A stretch of 64,000 nucleotides of DNA from DASSFG01 sp035550375 (GTDB lineage Bacteria > Planctomycetota > Planctomycetia > Pirellulales > JAICIG01): assembly GCA_035550375.1 (NCBI GenBank), contig DASZPH010000052.1, positions 115,960 to 179,959 on the forward strand, read 5' to 3'. The notes under the pieces are model-generated. The model did no database searches, was not told the DNA's origin, and saw nothing but the letters and a program-made list of their open reading frames with translations. Below, one piece after another: positions 41,827-50,890 of the stretch (its first letter is position 1; each line of letters opens with the position of its first letter). A program made the position numbers and the translations under genes.

Positions 41827-42351
41827 ATGTCGCCCGGCGAACTTGCAACCCGTTGGATGGTCCGCGTCGCGCTGGCCGGATATTTTGTGGGCGGCGCGAT
41901 CAGGGCTCAGGGCCGCGCGGGGCACGAGCGCCGCTGGATCGGCCAGACCGCATGGACGGCCGGTTGCCTGTTCTACCTGGCGCACGTCGCCTGCGCGTTT
42001 CACTTCTATCACGGCTGGAGCCACACGGCCGCCTATCGGCATACGGCGGAGCAAACGGCCGCCGTCACCGGGTGGAACTGGGGCGGCGGAATCTATTTCA
42101 ATTACGTCTTCACCGCCGTCTGGGCGCTCGATGCCGCGGGCTGGTGGCGGCGAGGCGACCGAGCCATGCCCGGCTGGCTGGAGGCCGCAACGCAGGGCTT
42201 TCTTTGGTTCATGGTCTTCAACGCCACGGTTGTTTTCGGCCACGGTGCGATCCGCTGGTTCGGCCTGGCGGGCTGCGGTTTGCTGATCGCATTATGGTTG
42301 AGGCGAGCGGGCCAGCGCGCCCATGAGTGCCCACACGAACCCGAAGCGTAA
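41827..42351 (+). CDS. Polytopic membrane protein, unknown function
   Basis: 174 residues from the ATG at 41827, nine bases after the stop of the OGT-like gene; GTG codons just upstream would overlap that gene. About four to five hydrophobic segments are visible (MVRVALAGYFVGGA, WTAGCLFYLAHVACAFHFYHGW, GGIYFNYVFTAVWALDAAGWW, GFLWFMVFNATVVFGHGAIRWFGLAGCGLLIALWL). Several histidines lie in or near membrane segments (H at CAFHFYHGWSH), which could bind metal or haem. I do not recognise the family. Close spacing suggests co-transcription with the glycosyltransferase. Confidence 0.65.
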   Translation: MSPGELATRWMVRVALAGYFVGGAIRAQGRAGHERRWIGQTAWTAGCLFYLAHVACAFHFYHGWSHTAAYRHTAEQTAAVTGWNWGGGIYFNYVFTAVWALDAAGWWRRGDRAMPGWLEAATQGFLWFMVFNATVVFGHGAIRWFGLAGCGLLIALWLRRAGQRAHECPHEPEA

Positions 42352-42417
42352 GCGCGTTTATGCCTATCGCCTACGCTTCGGGTTGGTGCAGGTCGGTGGG
42401 GCACATCCCTTCTCGCG

Positions 42418-44001
42418 CTATTCCACGCGGTCGCGATGTCGATAAACCCAGATGCCGTTTTTAGCCGTCACCAGTTCGTAATACTTTGGCATCACGTCGA
42501 TCGCCTCGATCGGCCAGCAGTGCGTGTCGAAGCCGATGGCCTCGCGGTGGTCGTCGAGCGTCTTGCGGAAGACGAGCCATTTGATTCGTCCGTCCCGCAG
42601 GCGGTCGATGAGAGGCGTCGAATCGAGCGTGCCGTTCTGCACGAGCAACGAGTAGAGATACGAGTCGTTCACCCACGCTTGACGGCCCGTTCTCATCACC
42701 ATGTCGACTTGCCGCCCGTCGGCGAGGATGCCCACGTCGGCCGGCTCGCCCTCCAAGGCCGATCGTACCGTCTCGTAAGCGGCCGGTTGCTCAAGCGGCG
42801 TGCGAAGGTGCCGCTTGATTTCGTGCAGGTTCGGTAAGCCGACCACCATCGCCAGCGCGGTCATGCCCGCCAGACACCGCCGAGGGCCGGCCTGCCACAG
42901 ACGCGGCATCCCGTCGACCGCGATCGCCAGGCAGCCGAGCATCGTCGGTTCCAGGAAGTAGTTCAGCTCGGCGCCCCGCTTGCAAACGGCGACGGCCGAA
43001 ATGGCCAGGCTGACCACGAAGCCCAGGCTGAACAGCGACCGCACGAACCGTTGCGGCGAGACGATCAGCGTGCTGGCCGTAACGAGCAGAGCCGCGACGG
43101 CCAGCGGGCAGACCAGGAACAGGTAGGTGAAGAAGTATCCGTGCCACAGATGCATGGGATTGCGGTTGCCCGCCAGCACGGCCGTGAGGAAGAACCCGTC
43201 GCTGACCCGCTCGACGACCAGCCAGGCGGCCCCGCCGAGCACCGCGACCAGTCCGGAGAAGAGGGCCGTCTCCCGCCAGCGGTGAGTCGCCATGAGATGA
43301 GCGCAGATGGGCACGGCGGAAAAAGCGATCGTCGGTTTCGCCAAGGAGCCGGCGGCGATCAGGGCTGCCGGCAGAAGGACCCTCGCCGGACTGACGCTGA
43401 CCGACAGGTAGGCGGCTGCCGAAAATACCAGGGCCAGCATGTCGACCCGCGCGTGGGGCACCCAGTCGTTGACCGGCAGCGAAACCAGGAAAAGGAGTGC
43501 CGTCGTCAGGCCGATCTCGACGTTCTTCGTCGCCCGGCCGGCCGTGACGGCCATGAGGGCCGCGATCGCCAGGGTCGCCGCGACGGCAATCAGCCGCCCC
43601 GGTACAAAGCTCAAGTGCCAGCCGCCCGCCCACGCCAGCACGTTCGTGAGCCAGTAGTAGGCCGGGCCGTAGCAGCTCAGCGTGTAGGGTGGTTCGTGCA
43701 TCCAAGACGCGGAGACGGGCTCAGAGCGCATCCGCTCACACATGGCCAGAATCGGTCCTTCGCCGTAGCTCTTGTGGTCCAGATCGAAGACGAGCCAGGT
43801 CAACGCCGCGGCCGCCGCCACGATGGATAGCGACAGGGCCGACACCGTCGAAAGCTTGAGCGCCTTCAGCCAGAAAGTTGGCGCGCACTCGTCGCCGCAC
43901 CGGTTCTGCCCAGCCTCTTGTTCGCGCAAGTGGGGCGCCTGACTCTGGCCGGCCCGCGCTCGTGGAATTTCGGATTTCCTCTCCGTAGTCAGCGCGTCCA
44001 T
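42418..44001 (-). CDS. GT-C membrane glycosyltransferase (GT39/ArnT-like)
   Basis: 527 residues. After a polar N-terminus of about 45 residues come about ten membrane segments. The first extracytoplasmic loop is acidic and aromatic (DLDHKSYGEGPIL) with EPPYTLSCYGPAYYWLTN, the pattern of GT39/GT83 enzymes that use polyprenyl-phosphate sugars. ARVDMLALVFSAAAYL and AAGSLAKPTIAFSAVP are typical loop and membrane regions. The C-terminal soluble domain of about 130 residues has no clear match. The enzyme should add sugars to lipids or proteins at the outer face of the inner membrane. It is divergent from rsmE. Confidence 0.75.
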   Translation of the reverse strand: MDALTTERKSEIPRARAGQSQAPHLREQEAGQNRCGDECAPTFWLKALKLSTVSALSLSIVAAAAALTWLVFDLDHKSYGEGPILAMCERMRSEPVSASWMHEPPYTLSCYGPAYYWLTNVLAWAGGWHLSFVPGRLIAVAATLAIAALMAVTAGRATKNVEIGLTTALLFLVSLPVNDWVPHARVDMLALVFSAAAYLSVSVSPARVLLPAALIAAGSLAKPTIAFSAVPICAHLMATHRWRETALFSGLVAVLGGAAWLVVERVSDGFFLTAVLAGNRNPMHLWHGYFFTYLFLVCPLAVAALLVTASTLIVSPQRFVRSLFSLGFVVSLAISAVAVCKRGAELNYFLEPTMLGCLAIAVDGMPRLWQAGPRRCLAGMTALAMVVGLPNLHEIKRHLRTPLEQPAAYETVRSALEGEPADVGILADGRQVDMVMRTGRQAWVNDSYLYSLLVQNGTLDSTPLIDRLRDGRIKWLVFRKTLDDHREAIGFDTHCWPIEAIDVMPKYYELVTAKNGIWVYRHRDRVE

Positions 44002-44219
44002 GCGGTTAGCTTCCTTTGGGCTATTCGTGGTGAGAACGGGCGTTTTCGCCGGTCCTCCTCACGTCGATGACCTGCGGTTTTAACAAATACGAGGGAAACG
44101 GGGGTAGATGAAAATGCGAGGAGACAGACGGGGCGTGGTATCCTGGCCCGGATTATTTACCGGCCCCCGTGGGCCCGCGCTCCGGCGGTTTGGGCCGGTG
44201 AATCATCCGGGCCAATCAT

Positions 44220-44256
44220 GTAGGGTGAGACAAGCGAGGTGAGTCCACCTCGCTTG
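44220..44256. repeat. GTAGGGTGAGAC repeat with hairpin, copy 1
   Basis: GTAGGGTGAGACAAGC and GAGTCC flank or form a perfect 10-bp hairpin (44231-44240 with 44247-44256, 6-nt loop). The first 30 nt are shared with the element at 58771. It lies in the divergent region just upstream of rsmE and has no T-run, so it is not an intrinsic terminator. Confidence 0.8.
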
Positions 44257-44301
44257 CCGGCCGAAAGTCGTCGGCAAATCGACCTCAACCGGATGTGCTT
44301 C

Positions 44302-45051
44302 ATGCCCGACCGTTACTTTGTCGCCGAGCCGATCGCCGGCGATTCCGCGCGACTCGCCGACGAAGAGGCCCACCACCTGGCGCACGTTATGCGCGCCAAG
44401 CCGGGCCTGGAAGTTGTTCTCTTCGATGGCAGCGGAGCCGAATGGCAGGCGCGGGTGACGCGCGTCGGCAGGTCGGAAGTCGAACTGGAACTGCTCAGCC
44501 GGCACGAAATCGATCGAGAACCTTCTTGCGAGCTAACGCTGGGCGTGGCCCTGCCCAAAGGCGACCGCCAGCGATGGCTGGTGGAGAAAGCCGTTGAGTT
44601 GGGCGTGCGGCGAATCGTGCCCTTGATGACGACGCGCGGCGTGGCCCAGCCGGTCGACAAATCGCTGGCGCGCCTGCGGCGGGCGGTCGTCGAAGCATCG
44701 AAGCAGTGCGGCCGAAATCGCTTGATGGAAATCGCGCCGCCGGCGACCTGCGGGGATTACCTCGCCGCGGAGCAGGCCCGCGGCTTATGTCGGGCGCTGG
44801 CCGACCCCTCCGGCACGCAGTCGCTGGCGACGTTCCTGGCCGCTCAGCCCAATACGCCTCTCGCCTCGATGAGCTTTGCCGTCGGTCCCGAAGGAGGTTT
44901 CACCGAACAGGAACTCGATGCTGCCCGATCATGCGGATGGTCGGTCGTGAGCCTCGGTGCGCGGATCCTCCGCGTTGAGACGGCGGCCCTCTATCTGGCG
45001 GCGGCCTCGGAACTCGTAAATGGCCGTCACCATTTGGGCCAGGCGACTTGA
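44302..45051 (+). CDS. rsmE: 16S rRNA (uracil(1498)-N(3))-methyltransferase
   Basis: 249 residues. The ATG at 44302 gives the usual family start (MPDRYFVAEPI); earlier in-frame starts lack support. The N-terminal PUA-like domain includes EEAHHLAHVMRAKPGLEVVLFDG. The SPOUT domain has GVALPKGDRQRWLVEKAVELGVRRIVPL, EASKQCGRNR, FAVGPEGGFTEQEL and LGARILRVETAALY, which form the trefoil knot and SAM site. It methylates U1498 of 16S rRNA in the 30S subunit. Its last 25 bases overlap the end of the convergent SMP-30-like gene. Confidence 0.95.
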   Translation: MPDRYFVAEPIAGDSARLADEEAHHLAHVMRAKPGLEVVLFDGSGAEWQARVTRVGRSEVELELLSRHEIDREPSCELTLGVALPKGDRQRWLVEKAVELGVRRIVPLMTTRGVAQPVDKSLARLRRAVVEASKQCGRNRLMEIAPPATCGDYLAAEQARGLCRALADPSGTQSLATFLAAQPNTPLASMSFAVGPEGGFTEQELDAARSCGWSVVSLGARILRVETAALYLAAASELVNGRHHLGQAT

Positions 45052-45971
45052 CCCGGCACGAGCACCCGCGTCGTAAACAGCGTCTTGCCGGCCGTAACGT
45101 ACAGCGTCCGCCCGTCTTTGCCGCCGAAGGCCAGGTTCGTGATCACGTCTTCCTCGATCGGAATGCGGCCGAGCAGTTTGCCTTCGGGCGAGATGACGTA
45201 GACGCCCGGGGGCACGTCGGCCGTTTCGTTGCCGTGCCGCGGCCGCGAGACTCCGGCCGCCACGTAGAGGTTGCCTTGGACGTCGAGGCGCATGCCGTCG
45301 CCGCCGCGCCCCGGCGCAAAATCGTAAACGAGCCGCTGCGCGTGCGGGTTGCCCTGCTCGTCGAGATCGAACGACCAGATTTTGCGGTTGCCGCCGGGCG
45401 TGGGGCAACTATCGACCACGTACATCCGCTTTGAGTCCTGCGTCACCGCCAGGCCGTTGGGCCGCTCGACGGTGGGTTGCTCGAGGATGCGCACCACGCG
45501 GCCATCGAGTTCGATCCGGTAAACGCCTTCTTGGGGCATCTCCATCTGCGAGCGGTCGCCGTAGCACGGGTCGGTAAAGTAGATGCGGCCTTTTCCGTCG
45601 ACGCAGATATCGTTGGGGGAGTTGTACCGCAGATCCTGGTAGCGGTCGGTGAGGATCTCGTACTGGCCGGTGGCCAGATTCGTGCGCGTCACACGGCGGC
45701 CGCCGCCCGGCCCGAACTCGGCCCCTTCGCAATGCAAGAGTCTTCCTTCACGATCGAAGGTTTCGCCGTTGGTGCGGTGGCTGGGCTCGCGGAAGACGCT
45801 CCGGCTGCCGTCTGGCGAAAGCTTGAGGATGCGATTGTTCTCGATGTCGGAGAAGTAAACGCTGCCGTCGGCATCGACCGCCGGGCCTTCCGTGAACGCG
45901 ACGCTCGTGGCCGGGCGGATACCCGCCGACGCGCTGACTTCGGGCATGGGGAGGGCCAGGTATTTGTTCAT
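45027..45971 (-). CDS. SMP-30/gluconolactonase-like protein
   Basis: 314 residues forming a six-bladed propeller. Family signatures are visible: FTEGPAVDADGSVYFSD (with the metal-ligand Glu), NSPNDICVDGKGRIYFTDPCY (Asn and Asp ligands), VERPNGLAVTQDSKRMYVVDS and GDGMRLDVQGNLYVAAG. Such enzymes hydrolyse lactones of sugars such as gluconolactone with a divalent metal. No signal peptide is present. It is convergent with rsmE (25 nt overlap). Confidence 0.9.
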   Translation of the reverse strand: MNKYLALPMPEVSASAGIRPATSVAFTEGPAVDADGSVYFSDIENNRILKLSPDGSRSVFREPSHRTNGETFDREGRLLHCEGAEFGPGGGRRVTRTNLATGQYEILTDRYQDLRYNSPNDICVDGKGRIYFTDPCYGDRSQMEMPQEGVYRIELDGRVVRILEQPTVERPNGLAVTQDSKRMYVVDSCPTPGGNRKIWSFDLDEQGNPHAQRLVYDFAPGRGGDGMRLDVQGNLYVAAGVSRPRHGNETADVPPGVYVISPEGKLLGRIPIEEDVITNLAFGGKDGRTLYVTAGKTLFTTRVLVPGQVAWPKW

Positions 45972-46038
45972 CGAGGACCTTTCGTCTGGTTTGCCGTCAG
46001 TAATCGCTACCTCACATGACCCATTTCCGAAAGCGTCC

Positions 46039-47124
46039 TCATGGCGTCGCCTCGGAACCGGTCGGGCCGTATTCGCCCCTGATGCCCTGCTCGCCCATCG
46101 ACCGATGCGCGAGCAGCAGATACCAGAAGTTCAGCGCCTCCTTCTGGCAATCGACGGTCACGGTCATTGTACCGTCCGCCTTTTCCTCAATCGCCGGATG
46201 CGCCTCGAGCATGGAGTTGTCCCAGACATCGGCCAAGAACCTTACGTTCTGATCTTGGACCGGAAGATAGCGAACCTCGAACACCTCGCGCCCTTGCGGC
46301 TTGAGGCACCATGTCAATCCCACGAGGGATCCTTGATGAGCCGGGCCTTTAGCGACATGTCGCAATGCCCAGGCAGGGGCCATGGCATCCACATGCATCC
46401 ACTCTTGCAATTCCGGGGGAAGAGCCCGTTTGCCCGGGACCGGGCGACCCCATCGTTCCAAAACCTCCCGCAAAAAACGATCGCTCGTGGCGCAGAGCAG
46501 CGTGTCCGGCGCTGGCAGCGAGACGAACTGGCCTTGCCATGGCTTCGGCCGGTAAACGGTTTCCATCGCCACGCGGTCGGGGAAGACGAATACATCATGG
46601 CCGGCGACCGTGCGGACCTCCTTGGCCTCACCGCGCAGTGCGCTGACCAATCCGCGACCCGCGTCAGGGAGTGGTTCTTGAAACCGAATCACGCTGCACC
46701 CCTCGTATCGCAACGATCCGAAACTGCTGACGACTTCAAAGTCTCGTCCGGCATCGATGGCAACGGCGACGGTCCGGCCAACGAGTTGGTTCAACCCGGC
46801 GCTCTCCTCAAGTGACTGCAGATCGCCGAGCGAAAGGCTTTGGATACCGCGCCAGTCTATGTCAAATGGGCTGCCTTGTTTCCTTGGCCCCTCGATCTTG
46901 AACGACTGTGCGGTGACAATCGTCTCCGTGTTCTCGGGCAAATACGCGAGGAGCCCTTCGACCGCGGCTGGCAGCTCGGCCTTGTCACGGTCGGCGCCGT
47001 AGGCGCTTTCGCCGAGCGAAAATCCTGATGAAACGAGTGCCAGTAGGAGAAACGACATGCGTGCCCGAAGGGAGCCGATCGAGCGAGGAGTCGCGGGCCG
47101 CAAGTTGAGTTGAAACGGTCGCAT
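46039..47124 (-). CDS. Secreted hypothetical protein
   Basis: 361 residues from the ATG at 47124. This start places a signal peptide (RMSFLLLALVSSGFSLGESAYGA) about 20 residues in, so the N-terminus has a basic extension. The mature part is about 310 residues of mixed sequence (EGLLAYLPENTETIVTAQSF, VAVAIDAGRDFEVVSSFGSLRYEG, MTVTVDCQKEALNFWYLLL). I do not recognise the family. Similar signal-bearing proteins that begin with a PEGTxxVxxxxxF pattern are frequent in planctomycetes. It is divergent from the membrane gene pair at 47360. Confidence 0.7.
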   Translation of the reverse strand: MRPFQLNLRPATPRSIGSLRARMSFLLLALVSSGFSLGESAYGADRDKAELPAAVEGLLAYLPENTETIVTAQSFKIEGPRKQGSPFDIDWRGIQSLSLGDLQSLEESAGLNQLVGRTVAVAIDAGRDFEVVSSFGSLRYEGCSVIRFQEPLPDAGRGLVSALRGEAKEVRTVAGHDVFVFPDRVAMETVYRPKPWQGQFVSLPAPDTLLCATSDRFLREVLERWGRPVPGKRALPPELQEWMHVDAMAPAWALRHVAKGPAHQGSLVGLTWCLKPQGREVFEVRYLPVQDQNVRFLADVWDNSMLEAHPAIEEKADGTMTVTVDCQKEALNFWYLLLAHRSMGEQGIRGEYGPTGSEATP

Positions 47125-47359
47125 GGGGACGATTCTACTCCTGGCGGCTTGCGGCGGCGAGCACCGCATGCGCACCTCGCGATCAGATGCCATTAGAAAG
47201 GTGGGCCATGATGAGAAACATGCATTTTGCGACTTTTAGCCTGACATCTTGCACGTCGTCGTACACATCGCCATACAAGGGATGCCTGCGGCAGGCCAGG
47301 TTCGATGGCCGACCGAACCGCCGCTCAACAAGCCACCACGAGCAACACGGGAATTGCCC

Positions 47360-48388
47360 ATGGACGCGCTGAATGATGGGTCCTCTTACGTTCCGCAACC
47401 GTCGCGCGGTGTTGCCTGGTTGCGGTTCCTGCCTTGGTGCCTCATCGTGTTTCTGGTCGCGTTGCTTATGGCGGGCGCTCTGGACCTGCTCTTCATCCAG
47501 GGTTGGTATGTACTCTTGATCGTTCCCATGGTGGCGGCACTCTTGCTGGCGGCAGCCATTTACCTGGCGGTGACGTATGGCCATTGCCGCAGCCGAATCG
47601 TCGCCGTACTCATGGGTTTTGCGGCGGCGGCCCTGATGTATCTGGGCCAATACCAGATCGACCTCGTACGGCAGGGCGGCCCGCAATTCATGTGGCGCGT
47701 CGATCTGTTGCCGGAGTTCATCGCTTTTCGTAAGAAGATCGAAAAACAAGAAAAGCTGGGACCGCAGATCCAACCGAATCCAGCCGCGGCACAGAAAAAG
47801 CCGGACCTGGTCGGCAACTGGCTCATGTTCGGCCTGGAGTTTACCTTCGTCCTGTTTGTCGGAACCTACACGGGCTATTCTGCCGCCGGACGTCCCTACT
47901 GCGGTCGTTGCCGGAAATGGCGGCGTCGAGATGTGGCCTTCTTCCCGTTTGATTTTGCCGCCCAGATCGTCCGTGCCGCGGAGGAGGACCGTTTGGACGT
48001 TTTGACGACCGTTCCAGCAATCGCCCCGCCCCAGCAGGGCTCCTACACGGCGGTCATACTCGGCTGGTGCCCGCCTCGAGGAGACGAGCCGATCTGCCCG
48101 GTCGATCTGTCGGTGAAGGCCGTGCGCCGCGGAGGAGGACCGACGCAATACAGCCAGATCGACGCGGTGTTCGGCCGCACGCTTCTCGCCCGGTGCCCCT
48201 TGTCGACGGCACAACTTGCAAGATTACTCCCCAGGTTTCCGGTGCTGGCGCACCTCACTCGTAGCGCCGAGCGGCAATCGCGGCGGACCGAGGAGGCGGC
48301 GCCTGACAACCGCGCCGTGGCCCAGGTGCGGCCCAGGTGCGGCCCATTCCCGAAATCGACTCGGGCAAGATCATGTCGCAGCGAATGA
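47360..48388 (+). CDS. Membrane protein, unknown function (with downstream partner)
   Basis: 342 residues from the ATG at 47360; the open frame extends upstream without a better start. There are four to five hydrophobic segments in the first 200 residues (PWCLIVFLVALLMAGALDLLFI, LLIVPMVAALLLAAAIYLAV, IVAVLMGFAAAALMYLG, FGLEFTFVLFVGTYTGY). Then comes a C-rich turn PYCGRCRKWRRRD, possibly one zinc-ribbon half. The C-terminus is soluble and basic. No known family is recognised. It overlaps the next gene, whose product is also a membrane protein, so the two may form a complex. Confidence 0.7.
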   Translation: MDALNDGSSYVPQPSRGVAWLRFLPWCLIVFLVALLMAGALDLLFIQGWYVLLIVPMVAALLLAAAIYLAVTYGHCRSRIVAVLMGFAAAALMYLGQYQIDLVRQGGPQFMWRVDLLPEFIAFRKKIEKQEKLGPQIQPNPAAAQKKPDLVGNWLMFGLEFTFVLFVGTYTGYSAAGRPYCGRCRKWRRRDVAFFPFDFAAQIVRAAEEDRLDVLTTVPAIAPPQQGSYTAVILGWCPPRGDEPICPVDLSVKAVRRGGGPTQYSQIDAVFGRTLLARCPLSTAQLARLLPRFPVLAHLTRSAERQSRRTEEAAPDNRAVAQVRPRCGPFPKSTRARSCRSE

Positions 48389-49023
48389 TCCTGCTGGGAA
48401 ACCTGCTCTCGCTTGCGCCGCTGGTGCTGTTCGCCGTCGGGCTCATGCTGGTCGGGTTCTTTTGGATGAAAGGCGCGGGCGAAATGGCACGGATCGCTGT
48501 GAGCGGCGTCGGCGGCATGATGCTGCTCGCGGGTGGCCTGATGATGCGCGACGTTGGCTGGCTCTCTCGCAGGGCGCTCATCGGTCGCGCCCGCGCCGCG
48601 ATTAGCATGCGGGCCGACGCTCTCGTCCGCCCCGAAGATCCCGACGCAGTCTTTGTCCAGGTGGTTCCGCGCGAGCGGTGGGGAAAGCTGATGCTCGAGA
48701 CGGCCAGTGACGTGGGCTTCGTGAAGCTCGACGAGCGCCGCCGCGAACTGCTCTTCGAAGGGGACCGCGAGCGCTATCGCATCCCCGGCGAAGCCATTTT
48801 GGGCTGCGAGGTGGAAAAGGTCGTCTACGGGACCGCCCGCGAGCCCTACGAGACGTGCGTCTTTCTGAGCGTGCTGCGGGCCCGCGGGCCGGACGGAATA
48901 TTTGAGGTCCCGCTCGGCCAGCGAGCCGGATTGGGCCACCGCACGATCCCCGCCCGCCGTCAATGGGCCGAGCAGTTTTGCGAACGAATTCTGGCGATTG
49001 CGCCCCAGGAGGCCGACGCCTAG
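48373..49023 (+). CDS. Membrane protein, unknown function (partner of 47360)
   Basis: 216 residues from the ATG at 48373, overlapping the upstream gene by 16 nt. The ATG at 48385 overlaps its stop in the ATGA style and is an alternative start. Two membrane segments (LLSLAPLVLFAVGLMLVGFFWM, RIAVSGVGGMMLLAGGLMMRDV) are followed by a soluble domain of about 140 residues (VPRERWGKLMLETASDVGFVKLDERRRELLFEGDRERYRIPG). It resembles a PH-like beta-rich domain in pattern, but this is only an impression. Translational coupling points to a shared function with the upstream protein. Confidence 0.7.
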   Translation: MSQRMILLGNLLSLAPLVLFAVGLMLVGFFWMKGAGEMARIAVSGVGGMMLLAGGLMMRDVGWLSRRALIGRARAAISMRADALVRPEDPDAVFVQVVPRERWGKLMLETASDVGFVKLDERRRELLFEGDRERYRIPGEAILGCEVEKVVYGTAREPYETCVFLSVLRARGPDGIFEVPLGQRAGLGHRTIPARRQWAEQFCERILAIAPQEADA

Positions 49024-49031
49024 CGCCGCCT

Positions 49032-49829
49032 CTATGCGTCAAACAACCTCTGGATCTGCGGCGAACCGTATTCGGCGCCGCCCGTGAGGATGCGCACGTT
49101 TTCCAGCGGCCGAGCCTCGCCCGGACTGTGCGTGTGACCGCAGAGCACCGTCAGCCGGTGACGCGGATAGTCGCGCATGATTTGCAGGATCGTTTCCCCC
49201 ACCGCCAGGCAGGTGAAATGGGGTAGCCACTCGTCGTTGGAGATCTGTCCCTGATACCAGCACGCCTCGCGCAGCGGCGGGACGTGCGTCAAAAAGAACA
49301 CCTCCTCGTGCTCATCCAGCGCCTGCGGCAGCACGGCTTTGACGTGGCGAGCGGCTTCGTCACCCATCGCCTTGAGCATGGGCCAGCGATCCCGTTTGCT
49401 CGCCCCGGCCAGTTCTTCGATGAGCCGATAGTCGTTCATCATCACCAACGATCGCTCGTAGTCGCCCAGCCGCGCGTCGGCCCAGCCGTCGTGGCCGCAC
49501 AGCCCGGTGCGTGTCGAGAGCGAAATGGCGGCGGCCGAAGTGAGGTACGTGAGGTTGGCATGCGTGGCGCACAGCCCTTGCACCGCCGCCCTCACACGTT
49601 CGATCGAGCCAAAATAGAAATCGTGGTTGCCGAGCACGAAATAAACCGGACAGGTCAGGCGGCTGGCGATGTGTTCCAAATGGCCGACGACGCTGGGCGC
49701 TTCGGCAATGTCGCCGCCGATGAGCACCGCATCCGGACGCTGTCCCGCAACCCGCGCCAGAAACTCGTCCGCTTGGCGCGGCTCGAGAAAATTCAGGTGC
49801 AGGTCGGTCAGCCAAACGACGCGCTTCAT
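49032..49829 (-). CDS. Calcineurin-like metallophosphoesterase
   Basis: 265 residues from the ATG at 49829. All core metal motifs are present: DLH (9-11), GGD (38-40), GNHD (67-70), a C-terminal LTHVPP and GHTHSPGE. The family hydrolyses phosphomonoesters or diesters with a dinuclear metal centre. The substrate is unknown. It has no signal peptide and is cytoplasmic. It ends 8 nt from the stop of the plus-strand membrane gene. Confidence 0.9.
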   Translation of the reverse strand: MKRVVWLTDLHLNFLEPRQADEFLARVAGQRPDAVLIGGDIAEAPSVVGHLEHIASRLTCPVYFVLGNHDFYFGSIERVRAAVQGLCATHANLTYLTSAAAISLSTRTGLCGHDGWADARLGDYERSLVMMNDYRLIEELAGASKRDRWPMLKAMGDEAARHVKAVLPQALDEHEEVFFLTHVPPLREACWYQGQISNDEWLPHFTCLAVGETILQIMRDYPRHRLTVLCGHTHSPGEARPLENVRILTGGAEYGSPQIQRLFDA

Positions 49830-49908
49830 GCGGCAAGTCTTCAAGGATGGGTCTTGGACGGCGCGGCAACGATACCGATGCTTAAAGATACTTCGCGGTC
49901 AGGCCGCA

Positions 49909-50886
49909 TCAGGCGAAATCGCCATGTGAGGCGTAGGGATTTGACCGATCAAACGCTTCGTCCGCCGCCCGCGCCTCGACAATCTGCGAACTGGGGACCC
50001 AGTCGGGCAAGGGATGTTGAGCCTGGCACGCCAGGCATTGCGTGATCGCGAAGTCCTCACCGCAGCCGGGGCAGAGCGCCAGATGCTCGAACGTGTCGAA
50101 AATCGTCTTGCACTTGTGACAGATCCAGAATTTGCCCACCGGAGGCGAGCGCTTGCAGGAGGGACAGGCATACTCGCTGCGGCGAGGAGCGTTCTCGGTA
50201 ATCGACACCGCTTTTGCCAGACGCAGGGCGCCGAGACTCTGGCTGGCCGTGAAAAAGGCGATCAGTCCGAACCACCATTCCGCGGTCGCAACGGCAAGAC
50301 CGGCCAACCCCAGGGCCCCGACGAAGCCGATCGCCCCCACAATTCGCAAGCTCCACGCGCGTCCGACGACGAACCACAACAGCGCTTGAAGAAGTCGTCC
50401 GCCGTCGAGCGGATAGAGGGGGAGCAAGTTGAAAATAAGCAATCCGGCGTTGATCCATGCGATGCTCCATAGGAAATGGGCGGCGTCGCTATTTACGTTT
50501 CTCAGTCCCGCGCCTTCGGCGGCGATCGACACGGCGAAGGTCACGGGAACAAGCAGGAGGTTGACGAGTGGTCCGGCGGCAATCGTCCAGAACAGGGCGC
50601 CCGGTCGTGGGGGTGGTTGAACCAAGGCGAGCCCGCCCAGCGGCCAGAGCATGATCTGGTTGGCCTTACCTCCCACTTGTCGGCAGGCCAGGGCGTGACC
50701 GAACTCGTGCACCGTCACGATGGCGAACACCACCAGGTACTCGATCACGTTCCAGATCTGCGACTGGTACTTGTTGATCGGCCTGCCAATCTCGAACCAG
50801 GCCGCGATCAGCCACGTCCAGTGGACAAAAACGTCGATCCCCGCAACCCGAAACAGGCGCACCGAACTCTGCAGAGTCGTCCCCAT
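49909..50886 (-). CDS. Site-2 protease family protein (M50) with C-terminal zinc ribbons
   Basis: 325 residues from the ATG at 50886, five bases after the stop of the upstream propeller gene. The zinc-protease motif HEFGH (60-64) and the NLLPLYPLDGG motif (153-163, D161) lie in membrane segments as in SpoIVFB-like rhomboid-independent intramembrane proteases. After five to six membrane segments, the C-terminus carries two zinc-ribbon-like CxxC pairs (CPSCKRS, CHKCK, CPGCGE, CLACQ). M50 enzymes cut membrane-bound regulators. The zinc ribbons suggest nucleic acid or protein binding. The adjacent propeller could be a periplasmic sensor or chaperone for it; that is inferred. Confidence 0.9.
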   Translation of the reverse strand: MGTTLQSSVRLFRVAGIDVFVHWTWLIAAWFEIGRPINKYQSQIWNVIEYLVVFAIVTVHEFGHALACRQVGGKANQIMLWPLGGLALVQPPPRPGALFWTIAAGPLVNLLLVPVTFAVSIAAEGAGLRNVNSDAAHFLWSIAWINAGLLIFNLLPLYPLDGGRLLQALLWFVVGRAWSLRIVGAIGFVGALGLAGLAVATAEWWFGLIAFFTASQSLGALRLAKAVSITENAPRRSEYACPSCKRSPPVGKFWICHKCKTIFDTFEHLALCPGCGEDFAITQCLACQAQHPLPDWVPSSQIVEARAADEAFDRSNPYASHGDFA

Positions 50887-50890
50887 CTGG

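Noticed and set aside
44220..44256. tRNA gene or intrinsic terminator
   Set aside because: Only a short hairpin is present; no cloverleaf arms or T-run follow.
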